This document shows, piece by piece, positions 9,736 to 17,312 of a stretch of DNA of 64,000 bases. Numbering within the stretch: the stretch's first letter is position 1; each line of letters opens with the position of its first letter. Location of the stretch: positions 62,001 to 126,000 of the forward strand of contig NZ_LLXV01000014.1 in NCBI RefSeq assembly GCF_001431665.1, given 5' to 3'. The notes under the pieces were generated by a model. It was not told where the DNA came from. It saw only the letters and a program-made list of their open reading frames with translations, and did not search any database. Both the position numbers and the translations under genes were made by a program. The DNA comes from Stenotrophomonas beteli. Lineage in GTDB: Bacteria > Pseudomonadota > Gammaproteobacteria > Xanthomonadales > Xanthomonadaceae.

Positions 9736-10695
9736 TCATTCCGGCGCAGGCGGTGCGGCCAGTGCAGCGCGCCGGGCGGCATACACCTCCGGTGTCTGCG
9801 GCTTGATGAACAGTGCCACCAGTTCCGGATACTCGCGCTTCACCGCTGTTTCGATGCGGGTGATGCAGGCTTCGATCTGCGGGGTCTGCCGGTCATCCTC
9901 GAACTCGGCGCTGAGCATGGCCACGACCTGTTCCGGGCCCATCTGCATGGTGGTCACGCCGTTCGCGCGACGCAGGTCCGGATCGGTTTCGGCCACCGCC
10001 ATGATCCGCTCGGCCACCGCAGGATGGGCCGGCTCCCCCACCAGAAGGCCTTTGGTTTCGCGGGCGAGGAGGAAGGCGGTTGCGGCAAGCACGCCGGCGA
10101 TGCAGAGCGACGCCACGCCGTCCAGCACCGGCATGTCCAGCAGCTGGGCGGCCACCAGGCCGATCAACGCGAAGCCCAGGCCCATCAATGCAGCGCTGTC
10201 TTCCAGCAGTACGGTGAAGGTGGAAGGATCCTTGCTGCGGCGGAAGGCTTCGAAGTAGCCAAGCTTGCCCTTGGTGCGCCGGAACTCGCGCAGCGCCACC
10301 CACCATGAAGCCCCTTCGAACAGGATGGAGATGCCCAGCACGCTGTAGCTCAACGCGTGGTTGGTGGCCGGCTCCGGCTGGCGGATGTGCTGGATGCCCT
10401 CGTAAGCCGAAACGCCGGCGCCAGCGGCGAACACCAGCAGGGCGACGATGAAGCTCCAGAAGTACAGCTCGCGGCCATAGCCGAACGGATGCACCGGGTC
10501 CGGCGCCTTGCCGGCGCGGCGCAGGCCGTACAGCAGCAATATCTCGTTCAGCGTGTCGACCAGCGAATGCACGCCCTCGCTGAGCATGGCCGAGCTGCCT
10601 GAGATGCCGGCAGCGATGAACTTTGCGATGGCGATGGCGAGGTTGCCCGCCAGAGCAGCGTAGATGACGAGGCGGGAGCCAGTGGGAGCGGACAT
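9736..10695 (-). CDS. Cation diffusion facilitator (CDF) transporter, ZnT9-like
   Basis: 319 residues with the CDF architecture: about six membrane segments and a cytoplasmic C-terminal domain. The metal-site pattern SEGVHSLVDTLNE in TM2 and EDSAALMGL in TM5, with HPFGYGRELYFWSF between, marks the subgroup related to human SLC30A9. It probably exports a divalent metal such as Zn, Mn or Fe in exchange for protons. The Pro/Ala-rich tail is unusual but short. It sits alone between the DNA repair pair and the protease-inhibitor gene. Confidence 0.85.
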   Translation of the reverse strand: MSAPTGSRLVIYAALAGNLAIAIAKFIAAGISGSSAMLSEGVHSLVDTLNEILLLYGLRRAGKAPDPVHPFGYGRELYFWSFIVALLVFAAGAGVSAYEGIQHIRQPEPATNHALSYSVLGISILFEGASWWVALREFRRTKGKLGYFEAFRRSKDPSTFTVLLEDSAALMGLGFALIGLVAAQLLDMPVLDGVASLCIAGVLAATAFLLARETKGLLVGEPAHPAVAERIMAVAETDPDLRRANGVTTMQMGPEQVVAMLSAEFEDDRQTPQIEACITRIETAVKREYPELVALFIKPQTPEVYAARRAALAAPPAPE

Positions 10696-10764
10696 TTCGG
10701 TGAGCGGGCGGGGCGGACGCCTGATCTTCGCGGTCGCCGCGTGCCCGCTGCGTGCACGCTACGC

Positions 10765-11349
10765 TCAACGCCCCTTGGGGTTGAGGTACAGGCGCGCCCC
10801 ATCCGATTCACGGTACCCGGTCCAGCGCCCGCCGCCGGACGCGCGGAAACGCCCGAAAACCGTATTGCTGGTATCGGTCAGCAGCAGCTGGTTGCCGGAC
10901 AGTACCCAGCGGTTGGCCGGGAAGAAGCCGTCCGGGCAGCCGGCGGGCACGTAGGCGCTGTAGCCACCGAACCACTCGCTGTCCTTCAGCTCGATGGTGC
11001 AGGTGCTGCCGTTTTCCTGGCCCAGCGTCCAGCTGCCGAACAGATCGCTGTCGCGCATATCGCGGTCGCCACGGTGGCGGTCATGGCTCCAGTCATCGTT
11101 GTCGTCGTGGAAACCGAAGCCCACGCCGACCTCCTTGCTTTCGGTGCGCGACTCAGACTGGGTGCTGCCGCTGGTGGTGGTCTGGGTGGTCATCGAACCG
11201 CTGTTCTGGACCTGGGTACTGCTCGATTGCGTGGCCTGCTCGGTGCGGGTGGTCTGTTCGCCGAATCCGAACGAGGCGTCCTGGGCCAGGACGGGCAGGG
11301 TAACGCAGCACAGCGCAGACAGGCAGGTGCGGGCAAGAGCGGCGGCCAT
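10765..11349 (-). CDS. Secreted AprI/Inh-type metalloprotease inhibitor
   Basis: 194 residues. A signal peptide (MAAALARTCLSALCCVTLPVLAQ) is followed by a long Thr/Ser/Gln-rich low-complexity spacer (about 25-75) and an acidic-basic stretch. The C-terminal AprI/Inh beta-barrel (about 100-194) has SWTLGQENGSTCTIEL, the second Cys in AYVPAGCPDGFF and ending YLNPKGR. Family members inhibit serralysin-type zinc proteases in the periplasm. No such protease is encoded here. The ATG at 11349 begins the signal peptide and has a GAGGAT site; the long spacer is not typical of AprI. Confidence 0.75.
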   Translation of the reverse strand: MAAALARTCLSALCCVTLPVLAQDASFGFGEQTTRTEQATQSSSTQVQNSGSMTTQTTTSGSTQSESRTESKEVGVGFGFHDDNDDWSHDRHRGDRDMRDSDLFGSWTLGQENGSTCTIELKDSEWFGGYSAYVPAGCPDGFFPANRWVLSGNQLLLTDTSNTVFGRFRASGGGRWTGYRESDGARLYLNPKGR

Positions 11350-11492
11350 CGCAGGATCCTCGGCAGGCGGGAGTGGCCGAGTATCCCGCCGCACGGGTGG
11401 GAGGGCGCGTGATGACGCAGGGCGGCCGGCCAGTACGGGACGGCGCCGGCCAGAAGGCAGCGCTCTCCCCGCAAGCCAGGCGTGGCCTGGCG

Positions 11493-11750
11493 CTACGGCT
11501 CGGGTTTCACGCGGACCACGCGCCGTCGATATTCGTACACGTTGTCGCCTTCGATGCGCGTGGCTTCGGTGCCCCGCACCTGGCCCACCTTCTGGTTGGA
11601 ACCGGTGACCGGTTTCGCCTTGACCTCGGTCTCGTGCTCGAAGGAGTGCGATTTGTCGGTGTTGCGGTAGTAGCGGTACAGCGCCCAGTACAGCGCGGTT
11701 GCGCCGGCCGGGCCTGCCGCCAACAGCCAGAGGCCACTGTCGTCGCTCAT
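11493..11750 (-). CDS. Small single-pass membrane protein of the SPFH/zinc-ribbon trio
   Basis: 85 residues: one membrane segment (LWLLAAGPAGATALYWALY) followed by a charged cytoplasmic tail with VYEYRRRVVRVKPEP at the end. Its ATG overlaps the stop of the zinc-ribbon gene by 4 bp (ATGA), indicating coupled translation. No family is recognised. Position suggests it works with the zinc-ribbon and SPFH proteins at the membrane. Confidence 0.65.
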   Translation of the reverse strand: MSDDSGLWLLAAGPAGATALYWALYRYYRNTDKSHSFEHETEVKAKPVTGSNQKVGQVRGTEATRIEGDNVYEYRRRVVRVKPEP

Positions 11751-13099
11751 GAGGTTGCCATCAGGATTGCAATTGCGAGGGTTTCGATGACGGTGCCGGC
11801 GGCCAGTGCCGCCAGCAGCATCTTCCATTGCTGCACCGGCACGCTGCCCATGGTTTCACCGGTGCGGCCGTTCACCGCGATGTAGTGCAGCATGCCGCCG
11901 TTGCGGCCCGGCTGGTGGTAGGAGTACAGCCAGACCGGCAGGTACATCGATACCCAGCGGGTGCCGTGGACTTCCAGTTGTTCCTGCTCCCAGCGCACGC
12001 CACGGTTGTAGCCGCGGACCGACGCCTCCACCTGCGCGCGCGCGATGGACAGCAGCTGGTCCTCCAGCCGCGGGCGCAGCTTTTCCACGTCCACGTTGCG
12101 CTTTTCCGAGGTGAAGCCGGCCAGGTAGGAGGCGTTCCACTTGACCGCGTTCTTGGTGTCGAACGGCAGGATAGTGTTGATGATGTTGTTGGTATTGGCG
12201 CTGACATCCAGGTTGCCGCGCTCGGCCGAGGATTCCATCTGCAGGTCGTCGACGGTGAAGTCGATCTGGCGCTCGATCTGGTAGACATCGGCGTCATAGA
12301 CGGTGCGCTTGTTCTTGTCGTTGCCCACCTCGTACTGGCGGGTCTGGATCTCGCCCTTGCCGGCCACCGCTGCGCTGACATTGCTGTCGACAATCATGTA
12401 GGGCAGGTACACGCCCACCACGTTTTCCGGAGTGAACTGCTGCTTGAAGGCCTTCAGCGCGAACAGCCGGCGCTTGTCCACGAACTGGCGGATGCGCGCC
12501 ACCGCATCGTCCTTGCTGATATGGAAGGGCAGTACGGCGTCGGGCACGGCGCCGTTGGCGATCTGCTCGTTGACGCCGAACACATGCCGGCACCAGTGGC
12601 AGCGTGCGGTCATGGTGCTTTCGGTGTTGACCGTCACTTCCGCGCCGCAGCCGGTGCACTTGAAGGTCATCAGCGCCGAGGTATCGGCATCGATGTCGCG
12701 CGCGCCGGAGGCGATGACGGTGCCGCGCAGCTGGTCGATGTTCTCGCCCAGCCCGAATGCTTCTTCCACCCGCTCGCCATGCCATTGGTGACGGCAGTAC
12801 AGGCAGATGAGGATGTCGGTGCCGGCCTTGGGCCGGATATCGGTGGCGCCGCACCTGGGGCAGCGGTTGATACCGTCCTTCAGTTCGCTGGCCGAGGTGT
12901 CGATGGCCATCGGGTCGGGCGCTTCCACTTCATCGCGGATCGCCTGGGGCAGTTTCGAGGTGTCCAGTGGGAAGCTGCCGGGCAGGGGCGGGACATCCTG
13001 CGGCGAACCCGGGCCATCGAGCGACGCCGCCGGCAGGGGCGGCGGCGTCACAGGCGCGGATCCAGGCAGCGGCGGTGGGCCGTTTCGGGGATCGGACAT
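11747..13099 (-). CDS. TFIIB-type zinc-ribbon membrane protein, YdjG-like
   Basis: 450 residues. A Pro-rich N-terminus (1-55) leads to two zinc ribbons: CPRCG...CLYC (about 79-101) and CTGCG...CHWC (about 149-172). A long conserved domain follows, and a hydrophobic C-terminal segment (MLLAALAAGTVIETLAIAIL) can anchor it. The layout recalls Bacillus YdjG, encoded beside the SPFH protein YdjI in a membrane-stress complex that recruits a PspA protein. The gene lies 21 bp after the SPFH gene. The analogy is from domain layout, not alignment. Confidence 0.75.
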   Translation of the reverse strand: MSDPRNGPPPLPGSAPVTPPPLPAASLDGPGSPQDVPPLPGSFPLDTSKLPQAIRDEVEAPDPMAIDTSASELKDGINRCPRCGATDIRPKAGTDILICLYCRHQWHGERVEEAFGLGENIDQLRGTVIASGARDIDADTSALMTFKCTGCGAEVTVNTESTMTARCHWCRHVFGVNEQIANGAVPDAVLPFHISKDDAVARIRQFVDKRRLFALKAFKQQFTPENVVGVYLPYMIVDSNVSAAVAGKGEIQTRQYEVGNDKNKRTVYDADVYQIERQIDFTVDDLQMESSAERGNLDVSANTNNIINTILPFDTKNAVKWNASYLAGFTSEKRNVDVEKLRPRLEDQLLSIARAQVEASVRGYNRGVRWEQEQLEVHGTRWVSMYLPVWLYSYHQPGRNGGMLHYIAVNGRTGETMGSVPVQQWKMLLAALAAGTVIETLAIAILMATS

Positions 13100-13120
13100 G
13101 GTCGTCGTGCGTCCTGCCCG

Positions 13121-14260
13121 TTACAGGCCCAGTGCCTTGGCCTTCAGCGCGTCATAGTCGCTCTGGGTGATCAGGCCCAGATCCAGCATCTCCTTGGCCT
13201 TCTTCAGCTTGGCCACGGGGTCATCGGCGGCCGGCGTGACCGGCTGCTGCATGCCGCCCACGCCGAACATGCCTGAGGCCATGCCGACGCCGACCAGGCC
13301 GGCCGCGCCACCGTTCTCACCGGCGGACTGGATGCCCTGGGCCACGCTGGCCTGCAGGTTGGAATTGCCACGCGAACCGGACAGGGCATCGGCGCGCTGC
13401 ACCGTCTTCAGCAGCTCGCGCGTGTTGGCGTCGTATTCGATGGAGACGATCGCGGTCTTGACGATGGCCAGGCCGCGGTCGGACTTCCACTGGTAGCCCT
13501 GTTCGACCGCTGCCGACAGGCTCTGCGCGAAGCCCAGCGAGTCCTGTTGCAGCTTGGTGATGCGGTTGCCCTTGCCCGGATCGTTGGTATACAGGCTGAA
13601 GGCCGGGGCCAGCGAGCCGACCACTTCATTGAACAGCTGGCTGGCGGCGGCGTTGTCCAGATCGGTGAAGTCGAACACCTGGTCCGGCCGCAGGTAGCTG
13701 GCCGGCACGAAGTTCTTCACGAACAGGATCGGGTCGACGATCTTCAGCGTGTACGAACCACGCGTGACTGCACCGACCTGGGTATTGAGGAAACCGTCGT
13801 CCCAATAGATCTCCGACTGGGTACCGAAGCGGTTGTCCGGCAGTTCCTTCAGCGACACGAAATAGGCGGCCTGCTGCGAGCCGGGCTGGCCACCGAACTT
13901 GAAGCGCTCCCAGCTCTGCTTGATGAAGGTGCTGACCAGGCCGTCACCGGCGAAGATCGACTGCGAATTCAGATCGTCCGAACGCCACTCGTAGCCGCCG
14001 GGTTCGGCAACGAATGCGGTAATGGCGCCGTCCTGGAACAGCAGCAGGCCATAGCCCTCCGGTACGATGATCTTCGAGCCGTTGCTGATGATGTTGGACG
14101 AGCCACGGGTATTGGCGCCGCGGCCGGCATTGGTGCCCTGTGGTACCGCTGCGAACAGCGCCGCAGTGGATGGCAACCCCGTCGGCACGGTGTAGAAGTC
14201 CTTCCACTGGTCGGCCAGCACGCCGCCGACCGCACCCTTCACTGCCTGTACCAGACCCAT
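13121..14260 (-). CDS. SPFH-domain protein with C-terminal SHOCT motif, YdjI-like
   Basis: 379 residues. An N-terminal SPFH/band-7-like domain (about 40-300) matches the YdjI 'virion core-like' group: SKIIVPEGYGLLLFQDG, then GGYEWRSDD. A Gly/Met-rich linker (about 315-345) precedes a SHOCT motif (KKAKEMLDLGLITQSDYDALK). Such proteins assemble on membranes as oligomeric scaffolds. The ATG at 14260 has GGGAGCGGTC upstream. It is first gene of the trio with the zinc-ribbon and small membrane proteins. Confidence 0.8.
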   Translation of the reverse strand: MGLVQAVKGAVGGVLADQWKDFYTVPTGLPSTAALFAAVPQGTNAGRGANTRGSSNIISNGSKIIVPEGYGLLLFQDGAITAFVAEPGGYEWRSDDLNSQSIFAGDGLVSTFIKQSWERFKFGGQPGSQQAAYFVSLKELPDNRFGTQSEIYWDDGFLNTQVGAVTRGSYTLKIVDPILFVKNFVPASYLRPDQVFDFTDLDNAAASQLFNEVVGSLAPAFSLYTNDPGKGNRITKLQQDSLGFAQSLSAAVEQGYQWKSDRGLAIVKTAIVSIEYDANTRELLKTVQRADALSGSRGNSNLQASVAQGIQSAGENGGAAGLVGVGMASGMFGVGGMQQPVTPAADDPVAKLKKAKEMLDLGLITQSDYDALKAKALGL

Positions 14261-14281
14261 GACCGCTCCCTGAGATTCGCG

Positions 14282-14300
14282 GGCAGGCACCATGCCTGCC
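14282..14300. repeat. Hairpin upstream of the SPFH gene
   Basis: GGCAGGCA and TGCCTGCC form perfect 8-bp arms around a 3-base loop. It lies 21 bp before the SPFH start and 108 bp after the amyloid operon's last stop, so it could be a leader structure or a backup terminator. No T-tract follows. Confidence 0.4.
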
Positions 14301-14358
14301 GAACTGCACCGAATATAGCAGCGGGCGCCGACCGCTGTGGTGCCGGAAGATGAACCCG

Positions 14359-14392
14359 GGCCTGCGCGGGTCAGCGGTGTTCGGCGCAGGCC
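14359..14392 (-). terminator. Probable terminator of the Fap amyloid operon
   Basis: GGCCTGCGC (14359-14367) and GCGCAGGCC (14384-14392) are perfect 9-bp arms around a 16-base loop, starting 17 bp downstream of the fapF stop codon. There is no clear U-tract, as is common in high-GC genomes. Confidence 0.5.
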
Positions 14393-14408
14393 TGGCCGGG
14401 CGCTGTCG

Positions 14409-15701
14409 CTACAACATGTACGGGATCTTGAATGCCAGGGTGAAGTCGGGCGCATCCGGGGTAAGGCCGATGCCCAGCAGGGTCACCAAGGTGGTGTGCT
14501 GGTTCAGCGCATAGGTCACGCCCAGGTTCAGTGACGCGGCGTTGGCGTCGCTGCCGATCACTTTCACCCACTGGCCGCCCTCGAAGCGGGTGGAGGCGCG
14601 GGCGCTGATGCGGTCGCTGAAGGACAGGCTGAGGCTGGTGCGCTCGTTGAAGGCGAACGCCACGCCCGCGCCGAAGTACACCGAACCGCCCAGCTTCACT
14701 TCTCCAGGATTGACGGTGTCGGGGTTGCTGTCGATATCGTTGAAACTGCGCGCGAACGAGTGCACGTAGCCCACATTGGCGAACAGGATGGCCGGATCGG
14801 CGGTTTTCACCATCGACAGGCCCAGGTTGGCCTGCCAGACGCCGTTGCCGGTGGGTTGCTCGCGCGGCACCGCGAACCGGATGTAGTCATCGTCGTCGCG
14901 TTCAATCACTTTCCAGTCCAGGCCATACGGTGCGCGCCCGGTAGGCGCGGTTACCCCGGCGGTGAGCACGGTTTCCGGGCGCCAGCCACGTTCGCCGAAC
15001 AACCGGTAGTTGGCACTCAGGCCGATATCACCCAGGCCGTTGCCGTTGGTCTCTTCCTGCGCGATCGCCGCCGCCGCGCCGCCGGCACCGCCTTTCTGGT
15101 AGACGGTACGCCGCGCCAGGTATGGCACATCCAGGTTCAGCGTCAGGTTCGGGCTGACACCCCAGCGCGCGGCCAGGTTGTAGGTGAGCGAATCGGATTC
15201 CACGTTCTCGATGGCGATGTTGCCCAGGAAGATCGCATCCAGCGCCAGGAAGCCGTTGAGGGTGAGCTGCTTGCGGTCGTAGCGTGCGTAGGTGAGGCTG
15301 TTCTCGAGGGTGAAACGACGCGAGAACAGCGCCGACTGCTGTTGCTTCACATCATCCACGCTGCGCCGTGACTCCTGTTTCGCCTGCTGCGCCTCGGCGG
15401 CGGTGCTGGCATAGCCCTCACTGCTGGGAGGAACGGCTGCCGCCGCGGCCTGTGCCAAGGGCGCCGCAGGCGCGACGGCGTCCGGGCCGGCCCGGCCTGC
15501 CAGGCGCGCCTGCATCGCCTGTACCTGCATGTCCAGCTCGCGCAGCCGCCGGACCTCCTGGGCGTAATTGCTCTTCAGCTGCTCCAGCTGGTTGGCCAGT
15601 GCCTGCACGTCGGCGCCATCGTCGGCCGCTGGCGGCGCGGCAAGCGCGGTGCCTGCCAGCGCCGCCAGCGCCAGCGGGGTGATCCTCAGTAGGGTGTGCA
15701 T
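14409..15701 (-). CDS. fapF: FapF-type outer-membrane amyloid export channel
   Basis: 430 residues. A signal peptide (1-21) is followed by a coiled coil at 30-68 (LANQLEQLKSNYAQEVRRL), an Ala/Pro-rich linker (70-105) and a beta-barrel with alternating strands to a terminal PYML. This is the layout of Pseudomonas FapF, a trimeric plugged barrel that exports amyloid subunits. It is last in the operon, matching fap order. A generic phenol-degradation-type porin is the alternative, but the coiled coil and context favour FapF. Confidence 0.8.
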   Translation of the reverse strand: MHTLLRITPLALAALAGTALAAPPAADDGADVQALANQLEQLKSNYAQEVRRLRELDMQVQAMQARLAGRAGPDAVAPAAPLAQAAAAAVPPSSEGYASTAAEAQQAKQESRRSVDDVKQQQSALFSRRFTLENSLTYARYDRKQLTLNGFLALDAIFLGNIAIENVESDSLTYNLAARWGVSPNLTLNLDVPYLARRTVYQKGGAGGAAAAIAQEETNGNGLGDIGLSANYRLFGERGWRPETVLTAGVTAPTGRAPYGLDWKVIERDDDDYIRFAVPREQPTGNGVWQANLGLSMVKTADPAILFANVGYVHSFARSFNDIDSNPDTVNPGEVKLGGSVYFGAGVAFAFNERTSLSLSFSDRISARASTRFEGGQWVKVIGSDANAASLNLGVTYALNQHTTLVTLLGIGLTPDAPDFTLAFKIPYML

Positions 15702-15748
15702 GTTCGTGCCCTGCGTTGTGACTCGCTTCCCCCAATGCCGGGCCGCTG

Positions 15749-16498
15749 CTACTGGCCCGGCCCCATGCCGCGGTTCAGTGCAATCGCCTGGGCCACGTTC
15801 TGGCTCAACGGCAGGTTGCCGCCCGCGGTATCGCGTACCAGCTCCAGCCGCAGCTGGTTGCTGGCGCTCTGGCCATCGCCCACCAGGGCAATGCCCTGGC
15901 CGACACTGCCGTTGCGTATCCACTGCTGGACCAGGCCCTGTCCGTCCACCTGCAACAGCAGGCGCGCCTGGTTGCCGTCCAGTGCGGCGGTGGCGTGGAG
16001 GCCCGCCTGCTGCGCGCTGGCCGAACGTGCGCCGTCGGTGAAGCCGGCGGGCATGGCGCCATCGCGCACGGTCAGCATGGTCGCGTTGCGCGCCACGTTG
16101 CCATCGCCGGCCACCTGCACGCTCTGCACCAGCCCGCTGGCATTGCCCAGCCCGCTGCTGTCGATGCTGCGGCCGGAGGTGTCCGGCAGCGGTGCATCGG
16201 CCGCGGTGACCTGCACGCTGGGCTGGAAGCTCAGCCGGGGGGCGCCGCCGCCGCGGAAATCCATGCCCAGCGTCAGTGCGCCCTGCAGTGCGGCGCCATT
16301 GCCGGCCTGCCACTGCGACACCATGGTGACCCCGAACCAGGCCACCGTGTTGCCACCCACGGTGTAGCGTCCCCGCATCAGGTTCAGTTCCGGGTCCGGA
16401 ATCTCGGTCAGGCCACGGCCGGGGGCGGCCTCCGCTGCCTGGAGCGGCAGGGCAGGCGTCGCCAGCAGCAGGGCCATCCAGCAACATTGACGAAACAT
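15749..16498 (-). CDS. Secreted protein in the FapE position
   Basis: 249 residues with signal peptide MFRQCCWMALLLATPALPLQA. The mature part is rich in Gly, Asn and Gln (LSFQPSVQV, GNASGLVQSVQVAGDGNVARNATML) and ends with a conserved-looking SQNVAQAIALNRGMGPGQ. In Pseudomonas the gene between fapD and fapF is fapE, a minor component of the secreted fibre; homology is inferred mainly from position and composition. AAGGAGG eight bases upstream fixes the start. The gap to the FapF gene is 47 bp. Confidence 0.65.
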   Translation of the reverse strand: MFRQCCWMALLLATPALPLQAAEAAPGRGLTEIPDPELNLMRGRYTVGGNTVAWFGVTMVSQWQAGNGAALQGALTLGMDFRGGGAPRLSFQPSVQVTAADAPLPDTSGRSIDSSGLGNASGLVQSVQVAGDGNVARNATMLTVRDGAMPAGFTDGARSASAQQAGLHATAALDGNQARLLLQVDGQGLVQQWIRNGSVGQGIALVGDGQSASNQLRLELVRDTAGGNLPLSQNVAQAIALNRGMGPGQ

Positions 16499-16511
16499 GT
16501 GCAGGCCTCCT

Positions 16512-17213
16512 TCAGAACAGGTCGGCGTGGCTGAAGCCGAAGTCGACCAGTTCCGCATCGGTGATCGGCCCCTGCCGCGCGTAGAGCGCGCGTGCGCTGG
16601 GCCGTTCGCTGGGTTGCAGCAGGACGGTCGTGCGGTCGAAATCACTGCCGATCACCACGAACACAGCGCGTGATGGCCAGGCAGCCAGAAAGTCGGGAAG
16701 GGCCAGGCTGCGGTTGCCGAGAATCGGGTCGGCCACTTCCACGTAGCCGTCGCGCACCTGCTTGAGCACCACGAAGTGGCGGAAGCCGCGCACATCCATC
16801 AGCACCAGGCCGGGAACACGCAGCGTGCGCAGGCGTGCCTCGTCGATGCGATAGCCGCGGCCGCGCATGCCCAGCGACTCCACGTAGCGCTTGATGTCCA
16901 GCAGGGAGAACCCGCGCTCGGCCACCAGCGCAGGATCGGATACCCCCATCATCCCCTCGATCACCGTCGCCTCGTCGGTCTGCAGGTGGTAGGCATGGCG
17001 CAGGATGGTCGCCAGCGCCGCTGCGCCGCAGCTGTAGTCGGTGTGCTGGCGCACCACGTTGCGGTAGCGCCGCTCCTGCATGCTCTCCACCTTCTGCTGC
17101 AGCAGCGCGCCGTTGGGCAGCACGCCACTGAAGCGCACATCGCCTGCCCACGCCGGGCCCGTGCCCAGCAGCAACAGCGCCATCAGCAGCAACCACGCGC
17201 GACACCGGATCAT
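16512..17213 (-). CDS. fapD: FapD-type C39-like cysteine peptidase
   Basis: 233 residues with signal peptide (1-23). The C39-like peptidase signature is clear: Gln56 and Cys62 in QHTDYSCGAAALATIL, His146 in GFRHFVVLK and Asp162 in VADPILG. FapD acts in the periplasm in amyloid biogenesis and needs its catalytic Cys. The start at 17213 is supported by GGAGAACG. A strong hairpin lies just upstream between it and fapC. Unlike C39 proteases of bacteriocin exporters, there is no ABC transporter domain. Confidence 0.85.
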   Translation of the reverse strand: MIRCRAWLLLMALLLLGTGPAWAGDVRFSGVLPNGALLQQKVESMQERRYRNVVRQHTDYSCGAAALATILRHAYHLQTDEATVIEGMMGVSDPALVAERGFSLLDIKRYVESLGMRGRGYRIDEARLRTLRVPGLVLMDVRGFRHFVVLKQVRDGYVEVADPILGNRSLALPDFLAAWPSRAVFVVIGSDFDRTTVLLQPSERPSARALYARQGPITDAELVDFGFSHADLF

Positions 17214-17233
17214 GTCGTTCTCCGTCAGCAGGG

Positions 17234-17274
17234 GGGAGCCCCTGTCCCAAGGGGGAGGAGGAACAGGGGCTCCC
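17234..17274 (-). promoter_or_regulatory. Strong intercistronic hairpin between fapC and fapD
   Basis: GGGAGCCCCTGT (17234-17245) and ACAGGGGCTCCC (17263-17274) are perfect 12-bp arms around a 17-base purine/pyrimidine-biased loop. It begins 38 bp after the fapC stop and ends about 20 bp before the fapD start. Its likely role is partial termination or 3'-end protection, giving more fapC mRNA than downstream mRNA. Confidence 0.7.
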
Positions 17275-17312
17275 GGGGACCCGGCCATTGGCGGACGGCC
17301 GGGGTGTTGCGC

